Source: Corallincola holothuriorum (lineage in GTDB: Bacteria; Pseudomonadota; Gammaproteobacteria; Enterobacterales; Neiellaceae). From it: a stretch of DNA of 64,000 nucleotides. Positions within the stretch are counted from its first letter, which is position 1. The number at the start of each line of letters is the position of its first letter. The DNA is taken from assembly GCF_003336225.1 (NCBI RefSeq), contig NZ_QPID01000004.1, positions 186,001 through 250,000 of the forward strand. Reading direction: 5' to 3'. The notes beneath the pieces were generated by a model. It made no database searches, was not told the DNA's origin, and was given only the letters and a program-made list of their open reading frames with translations. Position numbers and translations under genes: made by a program. Positions 1 to 8,672 of the stretch are shown here, piece by piece.

Positions 1-1
1 C

Positions 2-76
2 CACGGGATTGAAGGCGTTATGCCATGGCTAAATGATGGACGTTATGAATCACTATATTTCAGAAAACCTAGTTAA
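2..76 (+). CDS. C-terminal end of an unidentified protein (partial)
   Basis: An open frame enters from the left edge and ends with TAA at 74-76. Its last 24 residues include GVMPWLNDGRYESLYF, which has a natural protein-like composition. It overlaps the start of the next candidate gene, so only one of the two may be real in this stretch. Another frame ends with TAA at 30-32, directly before an ATG at 33. No function can be given. Confidence 0.3.
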   Translation, partial: HGIEGVMPWLNDGRYESLYFRKPS

Positions 77-320
77 GATTCTCGACTTATTGTCGGGATG
101 CTGGTCGATAAAACATTACCAATTAGTTCATCATGGCTGGGTATGCACAATCCAAAACTTGGATAACTGGCCAAAAGAAGCGCCTCTTCTCTTTTTTCTA
201 CATTCTGAACAAGGGTGTGTGAGAGTTTGCGAAAGCAATCAAGTGGATAGTAAGGTGTTTGCTGACAATCTTAGGGAGCCCGCAGAGATAGCGATGGTGA
301 TTAATCAGCATGTTTTATAA
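45..320 (+). CDS. small hypothetical protein
   Basis: A frame of about 91 to 95 residues, rich in His, Trp and Cys, with no signal peptide, no membrane segment and no motif I recognise. ATGs at 33, 36 and 45 are all possible starts. The one at 45 has a GGA a few bases upstream, so I prefer it, but the ribosome binding site is weak. It is followed 86 bases later by another unknown protein on the same strand. It overlaps a possible C-terminus of an upstream gene, which lowers confidence that it is expressed from this start. Confidence 0.45.
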   Translation: MNHYISENLVKILDLLSGCWSIKHYQLVHHGWVCTIQNLDNWPKEAPLLFFLHSEQGCVRVCESNQVDSKVFADNLREPAEIAMVINQHVL

Positions 321-406
321 CAAGCTACTGCAGATGGCGTCAGCTCGTTTTTGTACAAATAACGACGTCACATGCGCGGTAGCGCAAAGCGTTAAACAGG
401 TAAGTG

Positions 407-805
407 ATGCTCTATAAGCCAACAATGTGGACGAACCAAAGAAAGCTGGTGTTTTTCTGCTGTTTGGCGTTGTTGCCCGTGGCTATCGCTGGTTTTTACT
501 TGGCGCTGGATAGAACGTTTACCAGTTTCCTGTTGACGCTTTCAATCGCTGGTCTGCTGTTTAGTCTTGCTAGTGCTGACGCCGTCAGTATCCGTTTTAG
601 CGATGGCATGGTTACGGTAGCTCGCAGCGGTATGGTCATGAATAACATCGAACTATCTTCAATTGTGCGTGTTGCCAAAGAGCAAAGAGGCCACATCAAT
701 GGTGTGTCTGTTGAGTGCACTGGTGACGTTATCCACTTTGTCCCGCTTTCTATGTTTAATGACGTTGAGCAAGATGAAATAGTTCAACGGCTAAGCAACG
801 TATAG
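407..805 (+). CDS. hypothetical two-pass membrane protein
   Basis: A protein of 132 residues. Two hydrophobic segments (about residues 14-32 and 37-56) form a helical hairpin, followed by a soluble C-terminal part of about 75 residues with alternating beta-like segments (IRFSDGMVTVAR). This layout resembles small inner-membrane proteins with a PH-like cytoplasmic domain, but that is inference. The start is taken as ATG 407 because AGG lies 6-8 bases upstream; the GTG at 404 in the same frame is an alternative. It ends 3 bases before the convergent PAP2 gene. Confidence 0.6.
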   Translation: MLYKPTMWTNQRKLVFFCCLALLPVAIAGFYLALDRTFTSFLLTLSIAGLLFSLASADAVSIRFSDGMVTVARSGMVMNNIELSSIVRVAKEQRGHINGVSVECTGDVIHFVPLSMFNDVEQDEIVQRLSNV

Positions 806-808
806 CCA

Positions 809-1720
809 TCAAACTTGGTTGTGACGTTTTTGCTGCCATACCTTCACTCCCCACCACCATCCTAGGCCAATGAACAGTAGCGCGATACCTATCCAGGGCG
901 GAATACTGGTTAGGGTTTGTTCGGTAAATTTTTCAACAATGCGGCCAATTTTAGCCAGCCGCTGATGGTTGTATGCGATAACGGCGGTGACGGTGGCAAT
1001 GACCAAAGTGAAAGGCAACCACGCTGGCAAAAAGCGGGGCAAGCGTTGACGCGTCACCAGCCAGACAAACAAGCGATAGGCCAACAGTGCGACGACAATC
1101 CCGCCAATCATATCGGCCACCAGATGCTGTTTCACTAACACGGTTGAGGCGATGATCAAACAGGGGATCGGCAATATTTGCCAGAACCAGTTTTTGTGGT
1201 GACGGGCAAATATCAGAAATGCGAACAGGTTTAATGAGACATGCAGGCTGGGGAAGTTGTTAAAGAGGGTGTCGTTCTCCTGCTGGAAGCGGGTCAGTGT
1301 TGAGAAGCCATCCGTGCCCATGGCGATGCTCTTGTCCATGGCGACGGGGAACAGTTTAAATATTAGAAAACTGAAGGTGAGAATAAGAAAGAAACAGCAG
1401 GTTCCCCAATAAAATTCCTGTTTTCGTTTTAGGGTAAAACAGGGTGAAAAAACAAACAGATACCCGAGCATATAAAAGATGATAAAGACGGGCAGTTGTG
1501 GCAACCAAGCATCCAATGCGGTGGCTGCATCATAAATGGTGGTGTCTGCTCCGTGCCGTTTAGCCCAGGAATAGCCCATCTCGAAATAGATAAACATCAG
1601 CACCGCAACCACGCAACGCAACCAAAAACGGGGGGATTCATCACCAAGCAGTTTGGCGCTCAGAGTTACGGGCAAAGCATCTACCTTGGGCTGCGAATGA
1701 TAGGGGGCGTTGTTGTCCAT
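809..1720 (-). CDS. PAP2-superfamily membrane phosphatase
   Basis: A 303-residue inner-membrane protein with about seven hydrophobic segments. It carries two core motifs of the PAP2/phosphatidic acid phosphatase superfamily: NNFPSLH at 154-160 (the PSxH motif) and H199-x3-D203 in KQHLVAD (the third motif). The active site in this family faces the periplasm and removes or transfers phosphate from lipid phosphates. The spacing and the FPSLHVS sequence resemble the Aur1/inositolphosphotransferase-like branch. The actual substrate cannot be read from sequence. The gene stands alone, convergent with the preceding small membrane protein and divergent from the copper operon. Confidence 0.8.
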   Translation of the reverse strand: MDNNAPYHSQPKVDALPVTLSAKLLGDESPRFWLRCVVAVLMFIYFEMGYSWAKRHGADTTIYDAATALDAWLPQLPVFIIFYMLGYLFVFSPCFTLKRKQEFYWGTCCFFLILTFSFLIFKLFPVAMDKSIAMGTDGFSTLTRFQQENDTLFNNFPSLHVSLNLFAFLIFARHHKNWFWQILPIPCLIIASTVLVKQHLVADMIGGIVVALLAYRLFVWLVTRQRLPRFLPAWLPFTLVIATVTAVIAYNHQRLAKIGRIVEKFTEQTLTSIPPWIGIALLFIGLGWWWGVKVWQQKRHNQV

Positions 1721-1830
1721 GCTACAAATACTGAGTCTCTTGAACTGATAGGTAAAACTAATTGATGGTCACGCTATGGGATTTTGCCCATGGTTTCAAT
1801 TTGTTGTTGCACAGTTTTGCTATTTATCCG

Positions 1831-1861
1831 TTGACCCTTGCGTTACTCCAAGGTCTATAAT
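1831..1861 (+). promoter_or_regulatory. MerR-family (CueR-like) metal-responsive promoter
   Basis: TTGACC at 1831-1836 and a perfect TATAAT at 1856-1861 are separated by exactly 19 bases instead of the usual 17. An imperfect dyad (ACCCTTG ... CCAAGGT) fills the spacer. A long spacer with a dyad inside it is the signature of promoters activated by MerR-family regulators such as CueR. Transcription should begin near 1868 and run into the His-rich protein and cusBA. No merR-type regulator gene is present in this window. Confidence 0.7.
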
Positions 1862-1893
1862 TAGCCTTGTTATCATCATGGTGCCACCTACTT

Positions 1894-2355
1894 ATGTCAC
1901 TGCTACGCCTCTACAGCACGGCAAAATTGTCTGCGTACTTTGCGCTTGGCAGCTTGTTGTTTTGCATTTTGCTGGTGTGTAGTCATTTGGGTAGCATGGC
2001 GTTGCCAACCTCCGCGTTGGCGGCGCACACGTCACACGCCTCTATCAACGCTGGCCCTCAGCATCATTCCGAGCCGCTCGCCTTCGTAGGTGAGCATGCT
2101 GGACACAGTATGTCCGACACGGCGCAGAGCCATGCTGAACACGATTGTTGTGGTCAGAACGAAGCTGATCATAGTTTGGTTAAGTGGGTCACCAGCGTTC
2201 TGTTACTGCTGGCTGTGGCGGGGTTAGTGTGGGCAATGACGCGGTTGTTTAAGCGATTGTCTCCGTCGCTCTCACTATTTTCTCAATACCTCAAGCCTGA
2301 CCCTCCTGGCGGGTATCCACCGCTCTATCTGCAGGTTCAACGCCTGCGTAATTAA
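1894..2355 (+). CDS. His-rich membrane protein upstream of cusBA
   Basis: A 153-residue protein with an N-terminal hydrophobic segment or signal peptide (about residues 10-45, ending TSALAAHTSH), a periplasm-like middle part with many His residues plus a Cys pair (HSEPLAF, EHAGHSMSD, AEHDCCGQNEADH), a second hydrophobic segment near 108-126 and a basic tail. The middle part could bind copper or silver ions. I chose ATG 1894 because the predicted transcription start near 1868 rules out the upstream TTG at 1867. It lies first in the transcription unit of cusB and cusA, so a metal-handling accessory role is inferred. It is not CusC and not CusF. Confidence 0.65.
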   Translation: MSLLRLYSTAKLSAYFALGSLLFCILLVCSHLGSMALPTSALAAHTSHASINAGPQHHSEPLAFVGEHAGHSMSDTAQSHAEHDCCGQNEADHSLVKWVTSVLLLLAVAGLVWAMTRLFKRLSPSLSLFSQYLKPDPPGGYPPLYLQVQRLRN

Positions 2356-2425
2356 CTCTTTCACTCTAAATTCGGTCTATCAGCAGATAGCCCACCGCCT
2401 ATTGCGATGTTTTTTGGAGTGAGTG

Positions 2426-3805
2426 ATGAATATTAAGATCCTGTTAGCCATTTTTGGTTTTGTGTTAGTCGGTGCGGCTGCCACTGCCTATCTGTATGTC
2501 CCGCATACGTTCGATAGACTGTTTTCCCTCGATAGCCCTAGCCATGTAGAGCCGACATTGCCGGGTCTCGACGGTGACCATACGGGCCACGCCCAGATGC
2601 AGCATGATGGCCCTCTGGACCCTATTGCGATTGCGCCCTTGGGGAGTGCTAGCCCCGCGATTAAATATGTGTGTCCGATGCATCCACAGATTGTGCAGGA
2701 TGAACAGGGGCACTGTCCGATCTGTGGTATGTCGCTGGAACCCGTGGAAGTGGGGGCGGCCGCTCAAGAGGTTTCGGTGAATGTGGCTGGTGGTATGCAG
2801 CAGGCGCTGGGGCTGCGGACAGAAGCTGTGACCGCCGATGATACCTTATGGCGCTATGTGCGGGCACTCGGCTCCGTAGAGTATGACCAGGATGCGATCC
2901 ACCATATTCACCCGCGCATGACCGGCTGGGTGGAGTCGGTCAGTGTGGTCAGCGAAGGGGACTATGTTAAAAAAGGTCAGAAGCTGTTTGATATCTATTC
3001 GCCGGAACTGGTGAATGCGCAAGATGACTACCTGCTAGCGCGTAACGTGCTGAGCGAAAAAGGTCGAAATGGCGCCGACCTGTTGCGACGGGCTAGATTA
3101 CGTCTTGAACTATTGGGGATCTCGGATAAGACGATTAAACAGTTAGAGAAGCGCGGCAAGAGTTTTTATCGTGTGCCGTTTTATGCGCCATACGAGGGGA
3201 TGGTGAGCAAGCTCGAACTGCGTGAGGGGATGTTTGTAGAACCCGGCAGTACACTGATGGAGCTGGTGGATCTGTCACGGGTATGGGTGTTGGCAGATGT
3301 GTTCGAGAATGAGCAGAGCTGGCTGGAAGTGGGGCGGCCAGCGGAGGTCACGGCATCGGCACAAGGCTTATTCGATATTGAAGGGCATATTGATTACATC
3401 TATCCAGAATTAGACGCCACCACCCGCGCGATGCGGGTGCGCGTGGTGTTGGATAATCCTGAGCAGAAGTTGCGGCCGGGCACATTAGTCGATGTTGAGC
3501 TATTTGGTGGGCCGAAACGCCAGTTGTTAACCGTGCCAACCGAAGCGTTGATCATGACTGGGCGAGAGAATCGCGTGGTGGTGCAGCGAGATGACAATAG
3601 CTTTGCTTCGGTGACGGTAAAACTCGGCATGATCAGTCAGGGACGGGCCGAGGTTCTGGAGGGGCTTCAAGCAGGAGATCGTGTTGTTGTTTCCGGGCAA
3701 TTCCTACTTGACTCCGAAGCCAGTATTCAGGGCAGTCTGCAGCGTTTGAGCGGCAGCAATGCTGGGCAAACAGCGGCCGACCCCCATGCTGGCCATGGTC
3801 ACTAG
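2426..3805 (+). CDS. cusB: copper/silver efflux periplasmic adaptor, CusB-like
   Basis: The membrane-fusion subunit that links the inner-membrane RND pump to an outer-membrane channel and passes Cu(I)/Ag(I) to the pump. An N-terminal membrane anchor or signal (residues 5-25) is followed by a His/Met-rich linker. A heavy-metal-binding domain at about 81-107 has the paired motifs YVCPMHP and CPICGM. Then come the barrel-sandwich/lipoyl-type, helical hairpin and beta-barrel regions. Length 459 fits HMBD-containing CusB proteins. ATG 2426 has GGAG 7 bases upstream. The C-terminus is His-rich (DPHAGHGH). cusA starts 11 bases after the stop codon. Confidence 0.92.
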   Translation: MNIKILLAIFGFVLVGAAATAYLYVPHTFDRLFSLDSPSHVEPTLPGLDGDHTGHAQMQHDGPLDPIAIAPLGSASPAIKYVCPMHPQIVQDEQGHCPICGMSLEPVEVGAAAQEVSVNVAGGMQQALGLRTEAVTADDTLWRYVRALGSVEYDQDAIHHIHPRMTGWVESVSVVSEGDYVKKGQKLFDIYSPELVNAQDDYLLARNVLSEKGRNGADLLRRARLRLELLGISDKTIKQLEKRGKSFYRVPFYAPYEGMVSKLELREGMFVEPGSTLMELVDLSRVWVLADVFENEQSWLEVGRPAEVTASAQGLFDIEGHIDYIYPELDATTRAMRVRVVLDNPEQKLRPGTLVDVELFGGPKRQLLTVPTEALIMTGRENRVVVQRDDNSFASVTVKLGMISQGRAEVLEGLQAGDRVVVSGQFLLDSEASIQGSLQRLSGSNAGQTAADPHAGHGH

Positions 3806-3816
3806 GGGGCGCGAAG

Positions 3817-6800
3817 ATGCTAGATAAAATCATTAGCGCATCGCTGCGCCAACGTACCATGGTATTGGTGGTGACAATCATTGTGGCGCTGTTTGGTTAC
3901 CAATCGATGCGCACCACGCCGTTGGATGCACTGCCTGACCTGTCTGATGTGCAGGTGATCATTAAAACTTCCTATCCTGGGCAACCGCCAGAATTGGTTG
4001 AAGATCAAATCACCTATCCGCTTTCCTCCGCCATGTTGGCTGTGCCGGGAGCGCGAACGGTGCGTGGTTTTTCTATGTTTGGCGATTCCTATGTCTATGT
4101 GATTTTTGAAGATGGCACAGATATCTACTGGGCTCGAAGCCGTGTGCTGGAGTATCTCTCACAGATGCAGGGGCGCTTGCCTGCGGGGATTACACCGCAG
4201 TTAGGGCCGGATGCCTCTGGTGTTGGGTGGGTATACCAATATGCGCTGGTCGATCGCAGTGGCAGTCACGACTTGGCGCAGTTGCGGTCGTTACAGGATT
4301 GGTACCTGAAACTAGAACTGCAAAGCGTGGCTGGGGTGTCGGAGGTAGCGACCATTGGCGGGATGGAGCGAGCCTATCAGATCGTGGTCGATCCTCATAA
4401 GCTGGCGCTTTATCAATTGGATCTGCAATCGGTAAATGCTGCGCTGCAAAGTGCGAATGCGTCGGTGGGTGGCTCGGTGCTGGAGATGGCGGAAGCTGAA
4501 TACATGGTGCGTTCTGACGGCTATCGGCAAACCCTTGATGACTTTGCCGAGATCCCTTTGGGGATCCTGTCCGACACCGGCAGTCCTGTGCTGATGAAAG
4601 ATGTCGCTGATATTCGTATTGGCCCAGCAGCGCGGCGTGGTATCGCTGAGTTGGATGGCAAAGGCGAAGTGGTTGGCGGCATTGTGGTGATGCGTTATGG
4701 CGAAAATGCGCTGGATACCATTGCACGGGTAAAAGCGAAACTGGCGGAGCTGGCACCGGGTTTACCCCCTGGTGTGGAGGTAGTGGATACCTATGATCGG
4801 TCGCAGTTGATCCTTGATTCGGTGGATAACCTGAAAAGCAAAGTGTTCGAAGAGATGCTGGTGGTGGCCTTGGTATGCCTGCTGTTCCTGTTGCATGCTC
4901 GTTCGACGTTGGTGGCGGTGATCACCTTGCCGCTGTCGATACTTATCAGTTTCATCATCATGGGTTGGATGGGGGTAAATGCCAATATCATGAGCCTAGG
5001 GGGCATCGCCATCGCCATCGGTGCTGTGGTTGATGCTGCCATTGTGATGGTGGAAAACGCCCACAAACACCTGGAGCATTACCACACTAAGCATGGCAAG
5101 CCGCCTTCAGGTGAAGCCCACTGGCAATTGATCAGAGAGGCGTCTGTCGAAGTGGGACCCGCGCTGTTTTTCAGCCTGCTGATCATTACCCTCAGTTTTA
5201 TTCCGGTGTTTGCATTGGAAGCGCAAGAGGGACGCTTGTTTCATCCCTTGGCGTTTACTAAAACCTTTGCTATGGCGGCCTCTGCTGTCTTGGCGATCAC
5301 CCTGATCCCGGTTCTTATGGGTTATTTCGTTCGTGGCAAGATCCCGCCAGAGAGCAAGAATCCACTGAGTCGCCTGTTGATTGCTGGTTATCGACCCTTG
5401 CTTAAGGCGGTGCTGCGGTGCCCAAAAATCACCCTGTTTTTGGCGCTGCTGGCGCTTGCCAGCGCTTGGTATCCGCTCAATAAAATGGGGTCGGAATTTA
5501 TGCCGGAGTTGGCTGAGGGCGATCTCTTGTATATGCCAACAACATTGCCATCGCTGAGTGCTGGGAAAGCGGCTGAGTTGCTGCAACAAACAGATAGGTT
5601 GATTAAAACCGTGCCTGAAGTGGCCAGAGTATTTGGCAAAGTGGGGCGGGCAGATACCGCCACCGATCCGGCACCGTTAACCATGTTGGAAACCACCATC
5701 ATGCTTAAACCTCGCGACGAATGGCGTGAAGGAATCACTATCGAAGGGGTGATTGAGCAATTACAGCAAACAGTGAAGGTACCGGGGATCACCAATGCCT
5801 GGGTACAGCCAATTAAAACCCGTATCGATATGTTGTCGACGGGCGTTAGAACGCCGGTAGGGATCAAGATTTCCGGCGACAATGTGGCACAACTGGAGGA
5901 GATCGGTGAGCAAGTGGAAGCTTTGTTAGCAGCCATGCCCGGTACCCTGTCGGCATTTGCCCAGCGCAGCGGTGGTGGCCGCTATATCGATATTGAACCG
6001 GATCTGCATGCCGCAGCTCGTTACGGCATGACCCTGGCCGATATTCAGGATGTGGTAAAGATGGCGATCGGCGGTATGACGGTGGCTGAGTCGGTACAAG
6101 GGCAAGAGCGTTATCCGATTAATATCCGCTATCCACGCGCGCTTAGAGACAATATCGAAAACGTGCGGCGTTTGCCGGTGATGACCAAAACTGGGAAATA
6201 TGTGCCGTTGATGAATCTGGCTGATATCTCTCTCAGCGATGGCCCGCCCATGCTTACCAGTGAGAATGGCCGCCTGATCAGTTGGGTTTTTGTTGATATT
6301 CAAGATATGTCGATCGGGGATTACATAAAGCACGCCCGAGAGCGACTTAATGAGCAGTTACTCCTACCCGCGCGATACAGCATTAGTTTCGCTGGTCAAT
6401 ATGAGTATATGCAGCGTGTTGAAGCGAGAATGACGCTGGTGATCCCGATGGCGTTGGCGGTGATTTTTCTGCTCCTGATGATGACGTTTAATTCGATGAC
6501 TCAAGCGTCGGTGATCATGTTGAGCTTGCCTTTTGCGCTGGTGGGCAGTGCTTGGTTTTTGCACTACCTGGACTACAACTTGTCGGTGGCTGTTGCCGTG
6601 GGAATGATCGCTTTGGCAGGGGTGGCGGCGGAGTTTGGCGTTGTGATGCAGGTTTACTTGAACAACAGCATCAAAGCTCATCGTCAGCGAGGGGCGTTCA
6701 ACTGTAAGCAAGATTTGGTAAACGCTTTGATGGAAGGCGCGGTGATGAGGATCAGGCCGAAGGCGATGACGGTGGCTACTATCTTTTTTGGCTTGTTGCC

Positions 6801-6954
6801 GATTATGTGGGGCGCTGGGGCAGGGAATGACGTAATGCAGAAGATCGCAGCGCCAATGATTGGCGGCATGATCACTGCGCCGCTGTTGTCACTTTTTGTT
6901 ATTCCGGCTGTCTATTTGCTGTTATATGAAGGCAAGTTACCGAGAATGAAATGA
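3817..6954 (+). CDS. cusA: copper/silver efflux RND pump, CusA-like
   Basis: The proton-driven inner-membrane transporter of the HME-RND family. At 1045 residues it is essentially the length of E. coli CusA (1047). The three methionines that bind Cu(I)/Ag(I) in E. coli CusA fall at the same numbers here: M573 (LLYMPTTLP), M623 (LTMLETT) and M672 (DMLSTG). This argues for monovalent copper/silver rather than zinc/cobalt (CzcA). The conserved transmembrane motif SLGGIAIAIGAVVDAAIV is present. It is translated with cusB from the MerR-type promoter upstream. No cusC or cusF lies next to it, so an outer-membrane factor must come from elsewhere. Confidence 0.95.
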   Translation: MLDKIISASLRQRTMVLVVTIIVALFGYQSMRTTPLDALPDLSDVQVIIKTSYPGQPPELVEDQITYPLSSAMLAVPGARTVRGFSMFGDSYVYVIFEDGTDIYWARSRVLEYLSQMQGRLPAGITPQLGPDASGVGWVYQYALVDRSGSHDLAQLRSLQDWYLKLELQSVAGVSEVATIGGMERAYQIVVDPHKLALYQLDLQSVNAALQSANASVGGSVLEMAEAEYMVRSDGYRQTLDDFAEIPLGILSDTGSPVLMKDVADIRIGPAARRGIAELDGKGEVVGGIVVMRYGENALDTIARVKAKLAELAPGLPPGVEVVDTYDRSQLILDSVDNLKSKVFEEMLVVALVCLLFLLHARSTLVAVITLPLSILISFIIMGWMGVNANIMSLGGIAIAIGAVVDAAIVMVENAHKHLEHYHTKHGKPPSGEAHWQLIREASVEVGPALFFSLLIITLSFIPVFALEAQEGRLFHPLAFTKTFAMAASAVLAITLIPVLMGYFVRGKIPPESKNPLSRLLIAGYRPLLKAVLRCPKITLFLALLALASAWYPLNKMGSEFMPELAEGDLLYMPTTLPSLSAGKAAELLQQTDRLIKTVPEVARVFGKVGRADTATDPAPLTMLETTIMLKPRDEWREGITIEGVIEQLQQTVKVPGITNAWVQPIKTRIDMLSTGVRTPVGIKISGDNVAQLEEIGEQVEALLAAMPGTLSAFAQRSGGGRYIDIEPDLHAAARYGMTLADIQDVVKMAIGGMTVAESVQGQERYPINIRYPRALRDNIENVRRLPVMTKTGKYVPLMNLADISLSDGPPMLTSENGRLISWVFVDIQDMSIGDYIKHARERLNEQLLLPARYSISFAGQYEYMQRVEARMTLVIPMALAVIFLLLMMTFNSMTQASVIMLSLPFALVGSAWFLHYLDYNLSVAVAVGMIALAGVAAEFGVVMQVYLNNSIKAHRQRGAFNCKQDLVNALMEGAVMRIRPKAMTVATIFFGLLPIMWGAGAGNDVMQKIAAPMIGGMITAPLLSLFVIPAVYLLLYEGKLPRMK

Positions 6955-6974
6955 CCTTGGCGGTGCTGGTTTAG

Positions 6975-7003
6975 AAAGAGCCCAGATGAGTTGGGCTCTT
7001 TTA
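6975..7003 (+). terminator. rho-independent terminator of the cus operon
   Basis: A perfect 10-bp stem (AAAGAGCCCA at 6975-6984 with TGGGCTCTTT at 6992-7001) and a 7-base loop, ending in a short T run, 20 bases after the cusA stop codon. Confidence 0.85.
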
Positions 7004-7057
7004 TTGTCGTTGTTATGAGATACAAGCTGTAACTATGATGTTGCTGTGGGGGAACGG

Positions 7058-8164
7058 TTAATTTGCCGTCCGCACGCAGCCTTTTCCTGCGCTTTTTGCC
7101 GCATACACGCCTTGGTCAGCCAGTTTTATTAGCGCTTCGTAGCTGTCAGTTTTTGTTGTTCGTGATGCCACGCCAACACTGATGCTGCCATGCCAAGGTG
7201 AACTGCCTGTAGAAACTCGCAACTCAGACACAGTTTGACAGACGATTTCGGCGATATTCATTCCGCCCTGATGATCTGTATTAGGGCAGATAACGAAGAA
7301 CTCATCACCACCGAGACGGCACACCAGGTCATCATTGCGAAATGATTGTTTCAGTGTGGTAGCCAGAGCTTTTAAAACCTTGTCACCAGCATCGTGGCCA
7401 CAGGTGTCATTGATCGCTTTAAAGTGGTCAGCATCAATCATGATGCATACCAACGGAGTATCATGTTCTATGGCATGCTGCCAGCTTTGCGCGAGAAAGC
7501 CCATGGCGTGACGACGGTTAGGCAAGCCAGTCAAGGTATCTGTTAACGATAGCTCTTCTAGGTGCCGGTTGGCCTGATGGAGCTCTTCTGTTCGTTGCGC
7601 CACTTTCTCTTCCAGCGAGTCATTTAGCTGTTTTAACTCTCGGTTTCGCAACGATACCTGCTCAAATAGGCCGTCGAGTGCTTTTAGCAGCGGCGCGGTT
7701 TCACTATTTTTTTCTCTTTTAAGTTGCTCATAAGCTTGCTGGGGCGCTAAGCCCCCCTCTATGGCTTTCATCTGTCTGGCCATAAATTGGTCTTCGCCAA
7801 GTATGTGGTAGGCCAGCCAATGAATGAGAAACTGCAGCAGGCGCTCTGCTTCTTGGATGTTGTCTTGAGTGACTTCGGTGTAAATAGCGTTGACTTCGTT
7901 GAGAAACTGGCCATGAACCAAGTGATGGTGGGCTATGTATTCAGGAATAAGCTTTGCTTCCTGCATCAGCGACTCTTCAGATTGAAAGTGCTCAATGGCG
8001 TAGCTAGAAAGTTGATTGTATAGCTTGTCAACATCCTCAATATCGATGACATCATCAGTTAACAAATTGCCAAACTGGTTGATTGTTTCGACCAACTGGT
8101 AATGCTGCGTGTCTACTTCAGGAACGTGAGTGACAAAATGCTGGTCCCAGTGAAACGATTTCAT
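7058..8164 (-). CDS. hemerythrin-GGDEF diguanylate cyclase
   Basis: Predicted to make cyclic di-GMP in response to oxygen or redox state. Residues 1-130 form a bacteriohemerythrin domain with the di-iron ligand pattern (H21, H59, E63, a HHHLVH cluster at 79-84, and HILGED). A coiled-coil linker around 155-200 leads to a GGDEF domain. The active-site signature RLGGDEF is intact, and the allosteric inhibition site RNDD lies the canonical five residues before it, so the enzyme should be active and feedback-inhibited. There is no membrane segment, so it is cytoplasmic. It is a single gene and its target pathway is unknown. Confidence 0.9.
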   Translation of the reverse strand: MKSFHWDQHFVTHVPEVDTQHYQLVETINQFGNLLTDDVIDIEDVDKLYNQLSSYAIEHFQSEESLMQEAKLIPEYIAHHHLVHGQFLNEVNAIYTEVTQDNIQEAERLLQFLIHWLAYHILGEDQFMARQMKAIEGGLAPQQAYEQLKREKNSETAPLLKALDGLFEQVSLRNRELKQLNDSLEEKVAQRTEELHQANRHLEELSLTDTLTGLPNRRHAMGFLAQSWQHAIEHDTPLVCIMIDADHFKAINDTCGHDAGDKVLKALATTLKQSFRNDDLVCRLGGDEFFVICPNTDHQGGMNIAEIVCQTVSELRVSTGSSPWHGSISVGVASRTTKTDSYEALIKLADQGVYAAKSAGKGCVRTAN

Positions 8165-8206
8165 CTTTAACTATCTCGTTTTCATTTCAATGCTGAAAAA
8201 GTTGAA

Positions 8207-8542
8207 CTATTTCTTCAGCATATCTTTTAGGTTGGCGAATGGGTTGTGGGTCGCGCTTTTTTCTTGCAGATCTTCGCCGGCTTGCACGCGGGTACCGTAG
8301 GTGTCGGCTTCGGTGTACTTCTCGTGTTCATGATCGTGGCAGAACAAGCACAACAGCTCCCAATTTGAGCCATCGCTGGGGTTATTGGTGTGGTCGTGAT
8401 CGACATGATGCACGGTCAATTCACGCAGGTTAGAGTATTGAAATTCACGTGCGCAGCGGCCACAGACCCACGGGAACAGCTTTAACGCTTTATCTCGGTA
8501 GCCTTGCTCTTGCTGAGCATAGTTTTTAGGGATGATTGCCAC
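8207..8542 (-). CDS. yajD: YajD-like HNH nuclease-family protein
   Basis: A 111-residue protein that matches E. coli YajD nearly end to end by my reading: MAIIPKNYA at the start, PWVCGRC, REFxYSNLRELTVHH, DHDHTNNP and GSNWELLC, then the CHDHEH motif near residue 75. Two Cys pairs (CGRC and the LLCLFC region) and the HH/DHDH cluster form the HNH fold with structural zinc. E. coli YajD has no firmly established function, so only the family is assigned. Transcription is leftward, 42 bases before the hemerythrin-GGDEF gene. Confidence 0.93.
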   Translation of the reverse strand: MAIIPKNYAQQEQGYRDKALKLFPWVCGRCAREFQYSNLRELTVHHVDHDHTNNPSDGSNWELLCLFCHDHEHEKYTEADTYGTRVQAGEDLQEKSATHNPFANLKDMLKK

Positions 8543-8672
8543 GATATTCTTCTCCGACCACGTTTTTGCTGAGTATACCTGTGTTGGGCGGGTATCGGAT
8601 CAGCAGGCAAGCTGACCAGTTCACATTTCTAAGATTGGTTTTGCTGCTTGTGCGACAAAGGTGATGGCCGTG

